From Acinetobacter gyllenbergii CIP 110306 = MTCC 11365 (GTDB lineage Bacteria; Pseudomonadota; Gammaproteobacteria; Pseudomonadales; Moraxellaceae): DNA of 64,000 bases. Below, piece after piece: positions 17,081 through 27,418 of this stretch (positions are counted from its first letter, which is position 1; the number at the start of each line of letters is the position of its first letter). The notes beneath the pieces were generated by a model, which saw only the letters and a program-made list of their open reading frames with translations, was not told the DNA's origin and made no database searches. The position numbers and the translations under genes are program-made. The stretch spans positions 1 through 64,000 of the forward strand of contig NZ_ATGG01000003.1 of assembly GCF_000413855.1 (NCBI RefSeq). Reading direction: 5' to 3'.

Positions 17081-18286
17081 ATGAAAAAGCTTTGGAAAAA
17101 CTGTCATATCGCCACCATGCAAAATGGACAATATTCCAGTATTGAAGATGCTGCAATGGTCACTTCAGGGCAGCATATCCACTGGATTGGAACATTTGAA
17201 GATCTTCCTGCCGATGCTTATTCCGAAACCATCGATTTGAATGGCGCATGGGTCACACCGGGGCTAATTGATTGTCATACCCATAGTGTATTTGGTGGCA
17301 ACCGTAGTGTTGAGTTTGAAAAACGCTTGCAAGGTGTTAGCTATGCTGAAATTGCAGCAAGTGGCGGTGGTATTGCGAGTACCGTTCGTGCAACCCGTGA
17401 AGCGAGTGAACAAGAGTTGCTTGCATCGGCTTTGAAACGAGTTCGCTGCCTGCTTAAAGATGGTGTAACCACCATTGAGATTAAGTCAGGTTACGGTCTG
17501 GACTATGTCAATGAGCGGAAAATGCTGCGTGTGATTCGTCAGATTGCAGAAACTTTACCGATGACGGTTCGCAGTACTTGTTTGGCAGCGCACGCTTTGC
17601 CACCTGAGTATAAAGATCAAAGCGATGCCTATATTGAGCATATCTGTAATGAGATGCTGCCTAAACTCCATCAAGAAGGGCTCGTCGATGCAGTCGATGC
17701 ATTCTGTGAATATTTGGCCTTTTCTCCTGCACAAGTTGAACGCCTATTTAAAACGGCTCAGTCTTTAAATTTACCGATCAAACTGCATGCGGAGCAGCTT
17801 TCTTCACTCGGTGGCTCTAGCTTGGCCGCACGGTATCAGGCTTTATCGGCAGATCATTTAGAGTTTATGACTGAGGATGATGTGAAGGCAATGGCTGCGG
17901 CTGGAACGGTAGCAGTGTTATTACCTGGCGCATTCTATTTCTTGAGAGAAACCAAATATCCACCTTTAGAAAGCTTGCATCAACATGGCGTACGCATTGC
18001 GCTATCCAGTGACTTAAATCCAGGCACCTCACCAGCCTTATCTTTACGCTTAATGATGAATATGGGCAGTACCTTGTTCCGTTTAACCCCAGAGCAAACT
18101 CTAGCGGGCGTAACCACGCATGCGGCATATGCATTGGGTTTACAAGAGACGCACGGCACTTTAGAGACTGGTAAAGTTGCAGACTTTATTGCGTGGGATA
18201 TTGAGCATCCATCCGAGATCGTTTACTGGTTGGGGGGAGATTTACCAAAGCGGATTATTCAGCATGGCAATGAAATCTCAATCTAG
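17081..18286 (+). CDS. hutI: Imidazolonepropionase
   Basis: Opens the ring of 4-imidazolone-5-propionate to N-formimidoyl-L-glutamate, the third step of histidine breakdown. It is a 401-residue amidohydrolase with the metal ligands visible: H66 and H68 ([10 protein letters not shown]), H236 (LHAEQL) and D311 (SSDLNPG). A good ribosome-binding site (GAGAGGAG) precedes the ATG. It is 52 bases behind hutT, separated by a hairpin. Confidence 0.96.
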   Translation: MKKLWKNCHIATMQNGQYSSIEDAAMVTSGQHIHWIGTFEDLPADAYSETIDLNGAWVTPGLIDCHTHSVFGGNRSVEFEKRLQGVSYAEIAASGGGIASTVRATREASEQELLASALKRVRCLLKDGVTTIEIKSGYGLDYVNERKMLRVIRQIAETLPMTVRSTCLAAHALPPEYKDQSDAYIEHICNEMLPKLHQEGLVDAVDAFCEYLAFSPAQVERLFKTAQSLNLPIKLHAEQLSSLGGSSLAARYQALSADHLEFMTEDDVKAMAAAGTVAVLLPGAFYFLRETKYPPLESLHQHGVRIALSSDLNPGTSPALSLRLMMNMGSTLFRLTPEQTLAGVTTHAAYALGLQETHGTLETGKVADFIAWDIEHPSEIVYWLGGDLPKRIIQHGNEISI

Positions 18287-18316
18287 TTTTAGGCTTATTT
18301 TAAAAGAGTTTGCAGG

Positions 18317-19237
18317 ATGAATCATTCATTTACATGGCAAGGACGTAAAGATGGTGAGGGTGCTGAACACTTAAGGATTCACCAACTCGTCAATACCACG
18401 CCAAGAGCTGATTATGCCTTGATTGGCTTTAGCTCGGATGAGGGCGTTAAACGCAACAAAGGGCGGTTGGGTGCAGCAGATGCACCTGATAGTATTCGTG
18501 CGCAGTTAGCCAATTTACCTGTACATCAAGCTGTCACGATTGCAGATATTGGAACCGTAGTATGTGACGGTTCACAACTGGAACAAGCACAGGCTGAATT
18601 GGCAGAGCAGGTTGAAAGAAGTTTAAAGCAGGGTATGAAGCCGATTGTGTTAGGCGGTGGTCATGAAGTGGCTTTTGGCAGCTTCTCTGGCTTGTTTCAA
18701 TATCTGCAGAACAATGAACCAAATAAAAAAATTGGCATCATCAATTTTGATGCACATTTTGACCTGCGTGAAGCGGAACAGGTGACCTCTGGTACACCAT
18801 TTCTGAATGCAGCCAAACTGTCTGAACAGCATCAGCAAGAATTTCATTATTTGTGTATTGGTGTGGCGAAACATTCAAATACCAAGGTTTTATTTGAAAC
18901 CGCAGATCGGTTGAATTGTACTTATATTTACGATCATGAGTTACAGCAACAAAATGTTGAAACTTTAATCGAAAAGTTGGTAGCTTTTATCGGAAAAGTT
19001 GACTATTTGTATATTACAGTTGATCTTGATGTATTTAGTGCTAGCATTGCGCCAGGTGTAAGCGCACCTGCGGTTAAAGGGATTGATTTATCCGTCTTTG
19101 ACCCATTACTAGAGGCCATTAAGGAAACCGGAAAGATTAAAGTTTTTGATGTGGCGGAATGTAATCCACGGTTTGATTTGGATAGTAGAACTGCCAAATT
19201 AGCCGCTTATATAATTTTTAACTACATATTTGATTGA
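18317..19237 (+). CDS. hutG: Formimidoylglutamase
   Basis: Hydrolyses N-formimidoyl-L-glutamate to glutamate and formamide, the last step of the four-enzyme hut route. It is a 306-residue arginase-fold enzyme; the binuclear manganese ligands are visible as H116 (GGGHEVAFG), D145, H147 and D149 (NFDAHFDLRE), D236 and D238 (DLDVFSA). Because hutG is present and no HutF is seen, this operon uses the direct formamide-releasing branch. The downstream gdhA is only 32 bases away. Confidence 0.95.
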   Translation: MNHSFTWQGRKDGEGAEHLRIHQLVNTTPRADYALIGFSSDEGVKRNKGRLGAADAPDSIRAQLANLPVHQAVTIADIGTVVCDGSQLEQAQAELAEQVERSLKQGMKPIVLGGGHEVAFGSFSGLFQYLQNNEPNKKIGIINFDAHFDLREAEQVTSGTPFLNAAKLSEQHQQEFHYLCIGVAKHSNTKVLFETADRLNCTYIYDHELQQQNVETLIEKLVAFIGKVDYLYITVDLDVFSASIAPGVSAPAVKGIDLSVFDPLLEAIKETGKIKVFDVAECNPRFDLDSRTAKLAAYIIFNYIFD

Positions 19238-19269
19238 TGGATCATGTGAATTCATCAAAAGGTTAAAAC

Positions 19270-20541
19270 ATGTCTAATTTATCTTATGTCTCTCAAAATG
19301 ACGGTCCATGGGCAACTTATCTTGAACAGATCGAGCGTGTTGCTCCATATCTAGATGGTTTAGAAGACTATGTGGACACATTGAAGCGCCCAAAACGTGC
19401 TTTGATTGTCGACGTGCCAATTGTTATGGACGATGGCACAATTCGTCATTTTGAAGGTTATCGTGTACAACACAACTTGTCACGTGGTCCGGGTAAAGGC
19501 GGTATTCGCTATCACCCAGATGTAGATTTAAATGAAGTAATGGCTCTTTCAGCATGGATGACAATTAAAACTGCGGTGGTAAATTTACCATTCGGCGGTG
19601 CAAAAGGTGGCATCCGTGTTGACCCGCGTCAACTTTCACCACGTGAATTAGAGCGTTTAACACGTCGTTATACCAGTGAAATCAGCCATATCATTGGCCC
19701 TCAAAAAGATATCCCTGCTCCAGATGTGGGTACTAATCCAAACGTCATGGGTTGGATCATGGATACTTATTCATCGGGTCAAGGTCATACGGTGACGGGT
19801 GTTGTAACGGGTAAACCGGTACACTTAGGTGGTTCTCTTGGTCGTATTAAAGCGACAGGTCGTGGTGTATTTATCACGGGTCAACAAGTGGCTGAAAAAA
19901 TCAAATTACCTTTAGACGGCGCGAAAATTGCGGTTCAAGGTTTTGGTAACGTTGGTAGCGAAGCAGCTTACTTATTTGCTGACTCGAAATCGATCATTGT
20001 GACGATTCAAGATCACACTGGTACGATTTTCAACCCTGAAGGGATCGATCTTGCTGCGTTAAAAACTCACATGCAAACTCACCAAGGTGTGGGTGGCTTT
20101 GAGGGTGCACAAGCGATCAGTGATGAAGAGTTCTGGAATGTAGAGATGGATATTTTGATCCCTGCTGCATTGGAAAGCCAAATCACAGTTGAACGTGCTC
20201 AAAAACTAACTGCGAAGTTAGTGCTTGAAGGTGCGAACGGCCCAACATTCCCAGAAGCGGACGATGTTTTGGTTCAACGTGGTATTACAGTTGTGCCTGA
20301 CGTGATCTGTAATGCAGGTGGTGTAACCGTATCTTACTTTGAATGGGTTCAAGATATGTCGAGCTACTTCTGGTCTGAAGAAGAAATTAACGAAAGACTG
20401 GACAAATTGATGATTCAAGCCATCAATGATGTATGGCATAAATCAAGTGAGAAAGAATGTACCTTACGTACCGCTGCCTTCATTTTAGGCTGTGAGCGTA
20501 TCTTAAAAGCGCGTAAAGAGCGTGGTATTTTCCCAGGTTAA
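19270..20541 (+). CDS. gdhA: Glutamate dehydrogenase
   Basis: A 423-residue enzyme interconverting glutamate and 2-oxoglutarate plus ammonia. It has the dimerisation and catalytic segments ([33 protein letters not shown]) and the nucleotide-binding loop ([12 protein letters not shown]). It is 32 bases after hutG without a terminator between and is followed by a strong terminator, so it is probably the last gene of the hut transcript. That links histidine breakdown to the citric acid cycle. Coenzyme preference cannot be read safely. Confidence 0.93.
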   Translation: MSNLSYVSQNDGPWATYLEQIERVAPYLDGLEDYVDTLKRPKRALIVDVPIVMDDGTIRHFEGYRVQHNLSRGPGKGGIRYHPDVDLNEVMALSAWMTIKTAVVNLPFGGAKGGIRVDPRQLSPRELERLTRRYTSEISHIIGPQKDIPAPDVGTNPNVMGWIMDTYSSGQGHTVTGVVTGKPVHLGGSLGRIKATGRGVFITGQQVAEKIKLPLDGAKIAVQGFGNVGSEAAYLFADSKSIIVTIQDHTGTIFNPEGIDLAALKTHMQTHQGVGGFEGAQAISDEEFWNVEMDILIPAALESQITVERAQKLTAKLVLEGANGPTFPEADDVLVQRGITVVPDVICNAGGVTVSYFEWVQDMSSYFWSEEEINERLDKLMIQAINDVWHKSSEKECTLRTAAFILGCERILKARKERGIFPG

Positions 20542-20563
20542 TACTGGCTGGATATCATCACAG

Positions 20564-20598
20564 CGACCTTAAGGTGTAAACTTTAAGGTCGTTTTTTT
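20564..20598 (+). terminator. Rho-independent terminator after gdhA
   Basis: CGACCTTAA and TTAAGGTCG form a nine-base-pair stem followed by seven T. It ends the hut-gdhA operon and faces the convergent SDR gene. Confidence 0.9.
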
Positions 20599-20607
20599 AT
20601 TGCTAAA

Positions 20608-21435
20608 TCAATCCAGAAAGAAATCTTTTTGTAGCTGGGTATTGCCGCTAACACAGGCATATTGAGTGAAATCAGTGATCCCGATCCGTGCCAACGCTTG
20701 TTCATCAGTTAAGCTCTGTCCCGTCAGTTCACCTTTGACCGTACTATAAATCGCAAAAGCCGCGTCAGCCATGATCTCAGATTTACGACTCAATTGACGC
20801 GTATTTTCTTCACCTAGGTTTTTCGAAACTGCTGCTGTGGCGATGTAGGTTTCAGGCCACAGGGTATTACAAGAAATACCATAGTGACGGAACTCTTCTG
20901 CCATACCCAAAGTCAAAATGGTCATGCCATATTTAGACAATGCATAAGGCGAGAGCATACCTAACCATTTCGGTGACATATTCACAGGTGGTGATAGACT
21001 CAAAATATGCGGATGCTCTGCTTGTTTGAGATAAGGTAAAGCAGCCTGCGCACAAATAAAAGTGGCACGGTGATTAATGCTTTGAATCAGGTCATATTGT
21101 TTTAATGAAGTGGCTTCGACAGCAGTGAGTGCAATCGCACCCGCATTATTAATCAAGATATCAATACCACCAAAGTTCTTGGCTGCTTGTTGCATAGCAG
21201 CATGAATCTGCTGTTCATCTCGTACATCTAACAGTAAGGGAAGTGCTTTGCCACCAGCAGCTTCAATCTCTTCGGCGACGCTATAAATCGTGCCTGTTAA
21301 TTTGGCTGTTTCCACTTCAGTTTTTGCTGCAATGACCACATTTGCCCCAGCTTGTGCAGCTTTTAGTGCAATGGCTCGGCCAATTCCTCGGCTGCCGCCC
21401 GTAATAAAAATGGTTTTTCCTTGCATATTACTCAT
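20608..21435 (-). CDS. Short-chain dehydrogenase resembling HSDL2
   Basis: A 275-residue NAD(P)-dependent oxidoreductase. It has the nucleotide-binding motif TGGSRGIG, NNAG, and the catalytic Tyr-x3-Lys (YALSKYGM). The segment SLSPPVNMSPKWLGM is typical of the HSDL2-like branch of short-chain dehydrogenases, linked to lipid metabolism. It is 36 bases behind a crotonase-like gene on the same strand, so the two probably form an operon acting on acyl compounds. The substrate is unknown. Confidence 0.82.
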   Translation of the reverse strand: MSNMQGKTIFITGGSRGIGRAIALKAAQAGANVVIAAKTEVETAKLTGTIYSVAEEIEAAGGKALPLLLDVRDEQQIHAAMQQAAKNFGGIDILINNAGAIALTAVEATSLKQYDLIQSINHRATFICAQAALPYLKQAEHPHILSLSPPVNMSPKWLGMLSPYALSKYGMTILTLGMAEEFRHYGISCNTLWPETYIATAAVSKNLGEENTRQLSRKSEIMADAAFAIYSTVKGELTGQSLTDEQALARIGITDFTQYACVSGNTQLQKDFFLD

Positions 21436-21471
21436 GTCGATGTCCTATATTTAATTTTTATCAATATGTCG

Positions 21472-22188
21472 TTAAATCATAAATGGGTGAGCGAATTTTT
21501 CTGGATTGTATAGCTGTCGTTGTTTGGCAATTTCTACAATGCGATGGCGCAACTGACGTTTGATCACGGCATAGGTTAGGCGATGCTTTTGTGACATCTC
21601 TTCGGCAAACCTAAATACTTCAGTATTTAAAGTTTCAGCGGGATGAATCTGATGCACTACTTGTGCATCTAAACACTCGAGGCCAGTCATAGATTTACCT
21701 GTTAAGGACATCTCCCAAATCGCATGCTGATTTGGAAGAAGTTGCACAATTTCTGCAATACAGTCGGTAAAGGGAATGGTCAGTTTGACTTCAGGAAAGC
21801 AAAAACGTCCTTTGTCTGCGCGCATTAAGCGGAAGTCACATGCAGATGCCAAGATTGCACCACCTGCATAAGCATTGCCATTAATTTCCGCAATGACAGG
21901 GAGGTTAAGCAAGGCCAAGCGTAGCAGCATATTTTCCAGTTCTAAGGTGAAGGCTTTTTTATCTTGCATGGATTGCTGCATTAACCAAGCGAGGTCTAAG
22001 CCATTGCAAAATGTTTTAGGATGGTCGCTTCGAATCACCAGACAGGCGTTATGCGAATCACGCTCAATTTCATCAAAGATCTCGATATATTCATTCAGCA
22101 CATCTTGGTTTAAGACATTGTCCTGATCGCCATTGGTTAAGGTGAGAACATAAATAGACTGTTGCTGATCAAGCGTCATGGTGGTCAT
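21472..22188 (-). CDS. Enoyl-CoA hydratase/isomerase family protein
   Basis: A 238-residue crotonase-fold protein. The oxyanion-hole region is visible (CNGLDLAWLMQQ, then GNAYAGGAILASACDFRLM). The start at 22188 was preferred over the long-frame start because AGGAAG lies seven bases before it; the longer version has an unconvincing Cys-rich N-terminus. It is first in an operon with the SDR gene and divergent from an AraC regulator that may control both. Hydratase versus isomerase activity cannot be told. Confidence 0.82.
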   Translation of the reverse strand: MTTMTLDQQQSIYVLTLTNGDQDNVLNQDVLNEYIEIFDEIERDSHNACLVIRSDHPKTFCNGLDLAWLMQQSMQDKKAFTLELENMLLRLALLNLPVIAEINGNAYAGGAILASACDFRLMRADKGRFCFPEVKLTIPFTDCIAEIVQLLPNQHAIWEMSLTGKSMTGLECLDAQVVHQIHPAETLNTEVFRFAEEMSQKHRLTYAVIKRQLRHRIVEIAKQRQLYNPEKFAHPFMI

Positions 22189-22307
22189 TGAAGCGCTTCC
22201 TGATTGTGCGTTAGTTTTTTGATTGCAGTCATTATTCCCAATAAAACACTCGCACAATAGGTGGGACTATGCCATATTGATGATCATTTTAGGACAGTGG
22301 GTGTTCG

Positions 22308-23390
22308 ATGCGAGATCCGTTTGGATTGTTTCAGGAAACCATTTCCGTTTCTTATGCACATCTATTATTAGAAATTGTGCATGATTATGCCATTGATACT
22401 GAAACAGTTTTGTCTGGTACGGGATTAAGGCTCGCAGAAATGAAACAAGCCGATGCCAAAATGAGTGCACACCAGTGGTCAAAACTGGTGGTCAATGCCT
22501 TAAAGCTGACGGGTAATCCACGTCTAGGCATTGAATATGGCTTTAAATTACGACCGACGTCGCATGGGGCTTTAGGTTTTGCATTTCTCAGCTGTACCGA
22601 TGTCGAAACTGCTTTAAGCCTTTGCCAGCAGTATTTCTGTACCCGCATCCAAAATTTTATCCCTGAATTAAATATTCAAGAAGATTTTGTCTATGTACAT
22701 TTGGATGATGTACATCCTGTTAAATTAGGTAATGCACAGCAATCTGATCAATTAAGATCCTTCTTAATTGAGAGCTTACTGTTTGGTGCCATTCATTTTC
22801 TTAGTTTATTTTCTAAAAAAATTGCAGAAAATTGTGAAGTCTTTGTCGACTGGGCGGACGCACAGAATTATAAAAGTGTTGATCTTGCTCAAATCACCAT
22901 TCATTTTAATCAGCAACGTAATGGTCTGCGTTTTCCCAAGCACTATTTACTGTGTAAAAATCCAAATGCAGATCAAACGGCCTTTCAGCAAGCGCTGCTG
23001 TATTGTGAAAATGACAAACTTAAATTACTTAAAGAAGCAACGCGTGACCTTCAGAAAAGCATTCGTTCCGAGTTGCTCTATAAAGCAGGCAATGCCTATC
23101 CAACCTTGCCCATGATTGCACAGCGTTTGAATATGTCTGAGCGCACCATCAAGCGGCATTTGCAAGCACAAGGGACAACGTTCTTGCAGATTTTAGCGGA
23201 GGTTCGTTTTAATCAAGCCAAGAAATTATTGCAACAGCCACAATACAGTATTCAAGATGTTGCCAGTCTTGTGGGCTATGAAGAAGCCACTAATTTTATC
23301 CGTGCTTTTAAAAAGATGTTTGGCGAAACACCGAGTCAGTATCGGAAAAGCTATTTGTCCAAGGCTGATTCATCTAACATCGCATTTTGA
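22308..23390 (+). CDS. AraC family transcriptional regulator
   Basis: A 360-residue regulator of the OruR-like type. Residues about 20-200 resemble the ligand-binding N-terminal domain (GLRLAEMKQADAKMSAHQWS, then SHGALGFAFLSCTD). The C-terminal 100 residues hold two helix-turn-helices (AQRLNMSERTIKRHLQAQGT, then QDVASLVGYEEATNFIRAFK). It diverges from the crotonase/SDR pair and is its likely regulator. Its 3' end overlaps the convergent MocR gene by 40 bases. Confidence 0.87.
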   Translation: MRDPFGLFQETISVSYAHLLLEIVHDYAIDTETVLSGTGLRLAEMKQADAKMSAHQWSKLVVNALKLTGNPRLGIEYGFKLRPTSHGALGFAFLSCTDVETALSLCQQYFCTRIQNFIPELNIQEDFVYVHLDDVHPVKLGNAQQSDQLRSFLIESLLFGAIHFLSLFSKKIAENCEVFVDWADAQNYKSVDLAQITIHFNQQRNGLRFPKHYLLCKNPNADQTAFQQALLYCENDKLKLLKEATRDLQKSIRSELLYKAGNAYPTLPMIAQRLNMSERTIKRHLQAQGTTFLQILAEVRFNQAKKLLQQPQYSIQDVASLVGYEEATNFIRAFKKMFGETPSQYRKSYLSKADSSNIAF

Positions 23391-24781
23391 ATGGTTTGAA
23401 TAAAGGATTCCAGCGCATGCTGAATTTGATCGGTCCATTCAAAGGAACAATTCATGCGAATAAAATGTTGATGTGAAGGCAGTACATTAAATAACGGACT
23501 TGGCGCAACACCCACCTGTTGCTGAATCAGTTGTTCATAGACTTGCATGCTGCTGACTTTTTCAGGCAGTTGAATCCACAGAAAATAGCCACTTGGATAG
23601 TTATACACCTTACAGTCTTTAGGCAGATGCTGTTTCAGATATTGAAAGAACTGCTTTTTATTCTTTTCCAAAGCCCGTCGAAGTGTTCTTAAATGTTTTT
23701 CATAATGATGATGAGAGAGGAACTCCACCAGTGCATTCTGGATCAGTGCATTGGCAGAAATGGTACTCATCAATTGCAGATGCTGAATATGCTCGGAAAA
23801 TTTACCTGCATAGACCCAACCCATACGAAAACCTGAACCCAAGGTTTTGGAAAAAGAAGAGCAGTGCAACACCAGATTCTGTTGATCAAAATACTTCATT
23901 GGCAGCGGTTTTTGATTGCCATAAAACAGCTCTTCATAGACATCATCTTCGATTAAATGAATTTGATGCTCATGCAACAATTTGGCAATTTTATATTTAA
24001 TCTCATCGCTGACGGTAAAGCCAATCGGGTTATGCGCATTCAACATAAACCAACAGACCTTGATTGGATAGCTTTTAATGACTTGTTCAAAGGCTTCGAT
24101 ATCAAAGCCATGCTGTGGATGTTCTGGCAGCGTAATTACTTTCAGCCCCAAACGCTCAGCCGCCTGCCATGCACCATAGAAAATGGTTTGCTGTAACAAG
24201 ATATAATCACCCGGTTGAGTAATCGCTTGTAAGGAAAGGTTTAAGGCTTCTAAGCCACCCGATGTAATGACAATGTCATCCGAATCAGTTGGAATCCCTT
24301 GCATACAATAGCGTTGCGCAATCAATTTTCTGAGGGCTAAATTCCCAGGTGGGAGGTTGGTGGTCTGATCATAACTATGTCGATTACGGGAAAGTTGTCC
24401 CATGATCTGGATCAGCTTGGGCGGATAGAGTAACTGGCTATCTGGAAAAGCCGAACCTAGGGGACTGACCTGTTTCGACTGAATCGATTTAAGATATTTA
24501 AACACCAAGGAGTTGATTTCAATTTTGGGATTTAAAGACACCACTGAATAGGCTTGTGGAATCTGAATATTATTTTGCTCAGCCACAAAATAACCTGACT
24601 TTTCTTTGGAATAAATCAGTCCTTGTGCTTCCAGCTCTTGGTAAGCATTCATCACCGTAATTAAGCTAAAGCCTGAGCGCTGTACTTGTTCACGCAAAGA
24701 TGGCAGTTTGGTGTGCGGTTTCCATGACCCATTCTCAATGAGAAGTTTGAGCTGGTGTGCTAACTGTTCTGATTTATACAT
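23351..24781 (-). CDS. MocR-type regulator: GntR helix-turn-helix fused to aminotransferase fold
   Basis: A 476-residue fusion. Residues 1-75 form a GntR winged helix (LPSLREQVQRSGFSLITVMN); residues about 115-470 form a class I aminotransferase domain (TSGGLEALNLSLQ, MLNAHNPIGFT) with the PLP-binding Lys312 in SSFSKTLGSGFRMGW. Such proteins usually act as regulators that sense PLP or an amino compound. Regulated genes are not obvious: neither the cio genes nor the AraC gene is a standard MocR target. Its 3' end overlaps the AraC gene. Confidence 0.87.
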   Translation of the reverse strand: MYKSEQLAHQLKLLIENGSWKPHTKLPSLREQVQRSGFSLITVMNAYQELEAQGLIYSKEKSGYFVAEQNNIQIPQAYSVVSLNPKIEINSLVFKYLKSIQSKQVSPLGSAFPDSQLLYPPKLIQIMGQLSRNRHSYDQTTNLPPGNLALRKLIAQRYCMQGIPTDSDDIVITSGGLEALNLSLQAITQPGDYILLQQTIFYGAWQAAERLGLKVITLPEHPQHGFDIEAFEQVIKSYPIKVCWFMLNAHNPIGFTVSDEIKYKIAKLLHEHQIHLIEDDVYEELFYGNQKPLPMKYFDQQNLVLHCSSFSKTLGSGFRMGWVYAGKFSEHIQHLQLMSTISANALIQNALVEFLSHHHYEKHLRTLRRALEKNKKQFFQYLKQHLPKDCKVYNYPSGYFLWIQLPEKVSSMQVYEQLIQQQVGVAPSPLFNVLPSHQHFIRMNCSFEWTDQIQHALESFIQTIQNAMLDESALDK

Positions 24782-24799
24782 AAACTCAAGTGAATCCGT

Positions 24800-24836
24800 A
24801 GAGATGGAACAGCTTTATACTAGCTGTTCCATCTCT
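24800..24836 (-). terminator. Strong hairpin after the cio operon
   Basis: A perfect 15-base-pair stem, AGAGATGGAACAGCT / AGCTGTTCCATCTCT, with a seven-base loop, lies between the end of the cio operon and the mocR start. The T run is on the plus-strand side, so it is a poor classical terminator for the minus-strand operon; it may also act in the mocR 5' region. Confidence 0.55.
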
Positions 24837-24839
24837 TTT

Positions 24840-24962
24840 TTAATAAGCAAACATCAATAACAGTCTAAATAAACCTGCAATGATGGCAAGTGCAAAAAAA
24901 CCGACTAACCATAAGATTATAAACCATTGCGTTTGGCTTAAATGCAGAGATTTTATTTTCAT
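24840..24962 (-). CDS. DUF2474-type small subunit of the bd oxidase
   Basis: A 40-residue protein with one membrane segment (WFIILWLVGFFALAIIAGLF). The ATG at 24962 has GGAG nine bases before it; longer starts would overlap cioB. Small DUF2474 proteins follow cyanide-insensitive bd oxidase genes in many Proteobacteria and probably stabilise the complex, as CydX does in E. coli. It starts 14 bases after the cioB stop. The function follows from its place and size. Confidence 0.78.
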   Translation of the reverse strand: MKIKSLHLSQTQWFIILWLVGFFALAIIAGLFRLLLMFAY

Positions 24963-24975
24963 GCAAAGCTGCTCC

Positions 24976-25980
24976 TTAGTGATAACCTGTATCTCCAACC
25001 CGTACTTTATCCCTAAACACCCAGTAAGAGAGGATGGTGTAGGCAATAATGATTGGGATTAAAATTACAGCCCCAACCAAGGCAAACTTTTGACTAGAAT
25101 GCGGTGCAGCTGCTTCCCAAATCGTGACGGATGGCGGAATAATATTCGGCCAGAGGCTGATGACAAATCCAGTAAAGGCCAAGAATACGAGTGCCAAGGT
25201 ATAGATAAACGGCTTGAAATCCTGACGTTGCTTACATGCTTTTAAAATCAGGAAGGTAAACAACAACACCAAGATCGGCACTGGGCTAAAGTACAGCAGA
25301 TTTGGCAAGGCAAACCAACGTGCTGCAATTTCAGGATGAGTGAGAGGGGTATATAGACTCACCCCTGCAAAGACCACAAACAGTAAGATGATCAGTTTAG
25401 GCATCAATCCATACATTTGATCTCGTAGCTCATGGTCGGTTTTCATAATCAGCCAGCCACAACCAAGCGCGGCGTACATCGCAACCACACCCAGCCCTGT
25501 AAATAGAGCGAATGGGGTCAGCCAATCCAAGCCTGAACCTGAGAAAATACCATTGGTGGTTTGGATGCCTTGAATATAAGCCCCTAAAATCACACCTTGC
25601 AGGAAGCTCGATAGAATTGAACCCCAGATAAATGCTTGATCCCATAAATATTTGGTGCGATTGGCTTTAAAGCGGAATTCAAACGCAACTCCGCGGAAAA
25701 TCAGTGCAATCACCATCAGGGTAATTGGCATATACAAAGCTGAAAGCACCGTTGAATAGACAAGTGGGAAGGCTGCAAATAAACCCGCACCACCAAGTAC
25801 CATCCACGTTTCATTGCCATCCCACACAGGTGCGACGGTATTCATCATCACATCACGTTCTTCGCTGCTTTTAATGAACGGAAATAGAATACCAATGCCG
25901 AGATCAAAACCATCCAGAATGACATAGATCAGAACACCGAGACCGATAATGCCAACCCAAATCAGAGATAAATCAATCAT
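24976..25980 (-). CDS. cioB: Cytochrome bd-type quinol oxidase subunit II (CioB/CydB)
   Basis: A 334-residue integral membrane subunit with the family start DLSLIWVGIIGLGVLIYVIL and GFDLGIGILFPF, followed by MMNTVAPVWDGNETWMVLGG. The start at 25980 has a strong AAGGAG and overlaps the cioA stop by eight bases. With CioA it forms the quinol:oxygen oxidoreductase of the inner membrane. Confidence 0.93.
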   Translation of the reverse strand: MIDLSLIWVGIIGLGVLIYVILDGFDLGIGILFPFIKSSEERDVMMNTVAPVWDGNETWMVLGGAGLFAAFPLVYSTVLSALYMPITLMVIALIFRGVAFEFRFKANRTKYLWDQAFIWGSILSSFLQGVILGAYIQGIQTTNGIFSGSGLDWLTPFALFTGLGVVAMYAALGCGWLIMKTDHELRDQMYGLMPKLIILLFVVFAGVSLYTPLTHPEIAARWFALPNLLYFSPVPILVLLFTFLILKACKQRQDFKPFIYTLALVFLAFTGFVISLWPNIIPPSVTIWEAAAPHSSQKFALVGAVILIPIIIAYTILSYWVFRDKVRVGDTGYH

Positions 25981-27418
25981 GGTGCTTCTCCTTGTTTGGG
26001 TCTTGTTGATCAATGCTTTCATCAACTGCACTTAATGGACGCATTGGGGTTTTGAAATGCCCATGTCCTGCAGGTTCAAGATCAATGGCTTCAATAAACT
26101 CAGGACCTTTTTTCAGTAACTTCAGCATGTAATAAATACCGCTACCAAACACGATGGTATAGACCACCACAAAGATAATCAGACTGATACCGACTTGATC
26201 CGCAGTGACTGTATGCGATAAACCATCTTTGGTACGCATCACCCCATACACCACCCAAGGTTGACGGCCTACTTCAGTGGTGACCCAACCTGCAAGTAGC
26301 GCAATATAGCCTGTTGGTCCCATGACAAAAGCGAATTTATGAAACCACGAGGAACCATACAATTTGCCTTTTTTACGTAACCACAAAGCAATGAAAGAGA
26401 GCAGTACCATTAACATGCCAAGCCCAACCATGACACGGAAACTCCAGAACACAATGGTCGAATTTGGTCGGTCTTCAGGGGCAAATTCTTTTAAGCCTTT
26501 CACTGTGCCATCCATGGAGTGGGTCAGGATCAGACTACCTAAATTGGGAATGGCAACGGCGTATTTAGTCCGTTCTTCTTGCATATCTGGAATACCAAAC
26601 AGATAGAGCGGCATACCTTCATCATAATTGGTCTCCCAATGCCCCTCCATTGCGGCAAGTTTGGCAGGTTGATGTTTCAATGTATTCAAACCATGATTAT
26701 CACCAATGACCACTTGCAAACACGAGGTGACGAGTACCATCCATAGCCCCATGGAAAAGGATTTTTTCACTAACTCATCGCGTCGGCCTTTAATCAGGTG
26801 CCATGCAGCAGTACCCACCACCAGTAAGGAGGACACTAAAAATGCAGCGGCTGCCATATGGGCAAAGCGATAAGGGAAAGAGGGGTTGAACACAATGGCC
26901 CACCAGTCGGTTGGCACAATAATCCCGTTTTCAATGGCAAAACCTTGAGGTGTTTGCATCCAACTGTTGGAGGACAAAATCCAGAACATGGAAATACAGG
27001 TGCCGATCGCAACCATTAGGGTGGCAAAGAAATGGGCTTTGGGGCTGACGCGTCCCCAACCAAAGAGCATGATGCCCAAGAAGCCTGCTTCCAAGAAGAA
27101 GGCACTCAGGACTTCATAGGTGAGTAATGGGCCTGTAACACTCCCTGCAACACGGGAAAATTCGCTCCAGTTCGTCCCAAACTGGTAGCTCATCACTACG
27201 CCAGAGACGACTCCCATCCCAAAGGCAACCGCAAAGATTTTAATCCAGTATTTGAATAGATCTTTATAAATCGGGTTTTGGGTGCGTAGCCATTTCCATT
27301 CCAGCATGGCAAGAAAACAGGCGAGACCAATCGAGGTGGCGGGAAAGATAATGTGAAATGAAACAGTAAATGCAAACTGTATTCGGGCTAATTCTAAAGC
27401 AGTGAGGCCGAGATCCAT
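25973..27418 (-). CDS. cioA: Cytochrome bd-type quinol oxidase subunit I (CioA/CydA)
   Basis: A 481-residue subunit that oxidises quinol and reduces oxygen to water. A conserved haem ligand is visible at H22 (FTVSFHIIFPATSIG), and the family motif GRQPWVVYG occurs near residue 395. The protein is short and has a short Q-loop, which fits the cyanide-insensitive CioA branch rather than the long E. coli CydA. AGGAG precedes the ATG. The operon cioA-cioB-DUF2474 would give respiration under low oxygen or with inhibited haem-copper oxidases. Confidence 0.92.
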   Translation of the reverse strand: MDLGLTALELARIQFAFTVSFHIIFPATSIGLACFLAMLEWKWLRTQNPIYKDLFKYWIKIFAVAFGMGVVSGVVMSYQFGTNWSEFSRVAGSVTGPLLTYEVLSAFFLEAGFLGIMLFGWGRVSPKAHFFATLMVAIGTCISMFWILSSNSWMQTPQGFAIENGIIVPTDWWAIVFNPSFPYRFAHMAAAAFLVSSLLVVGTAAWHLIKGRRDELVKKSFSMGLWMVLVTSCLQVVIGDNHGLNTLKHQPAKLAAMEGHWETNYDEGMPLYLFGIPDMQEERTKYAVAIPNLGSLILTHSMDGTVKGLKEFAPEDRPNSTIVFWSFRVMVGLGMLMVLLSFIALWLRKKGKLYGSSWFHKFAFVMGPTGYIALLAGWVTTEVGRQPWVVYGVMRTKDGLSHTVTADQVGISLIIFVVVYTIVFGSGIYYMLKLLKKGPEFIEAIDLEPAGHGHFKTPMRPLSAVDESIDQQDPNKEKHHD

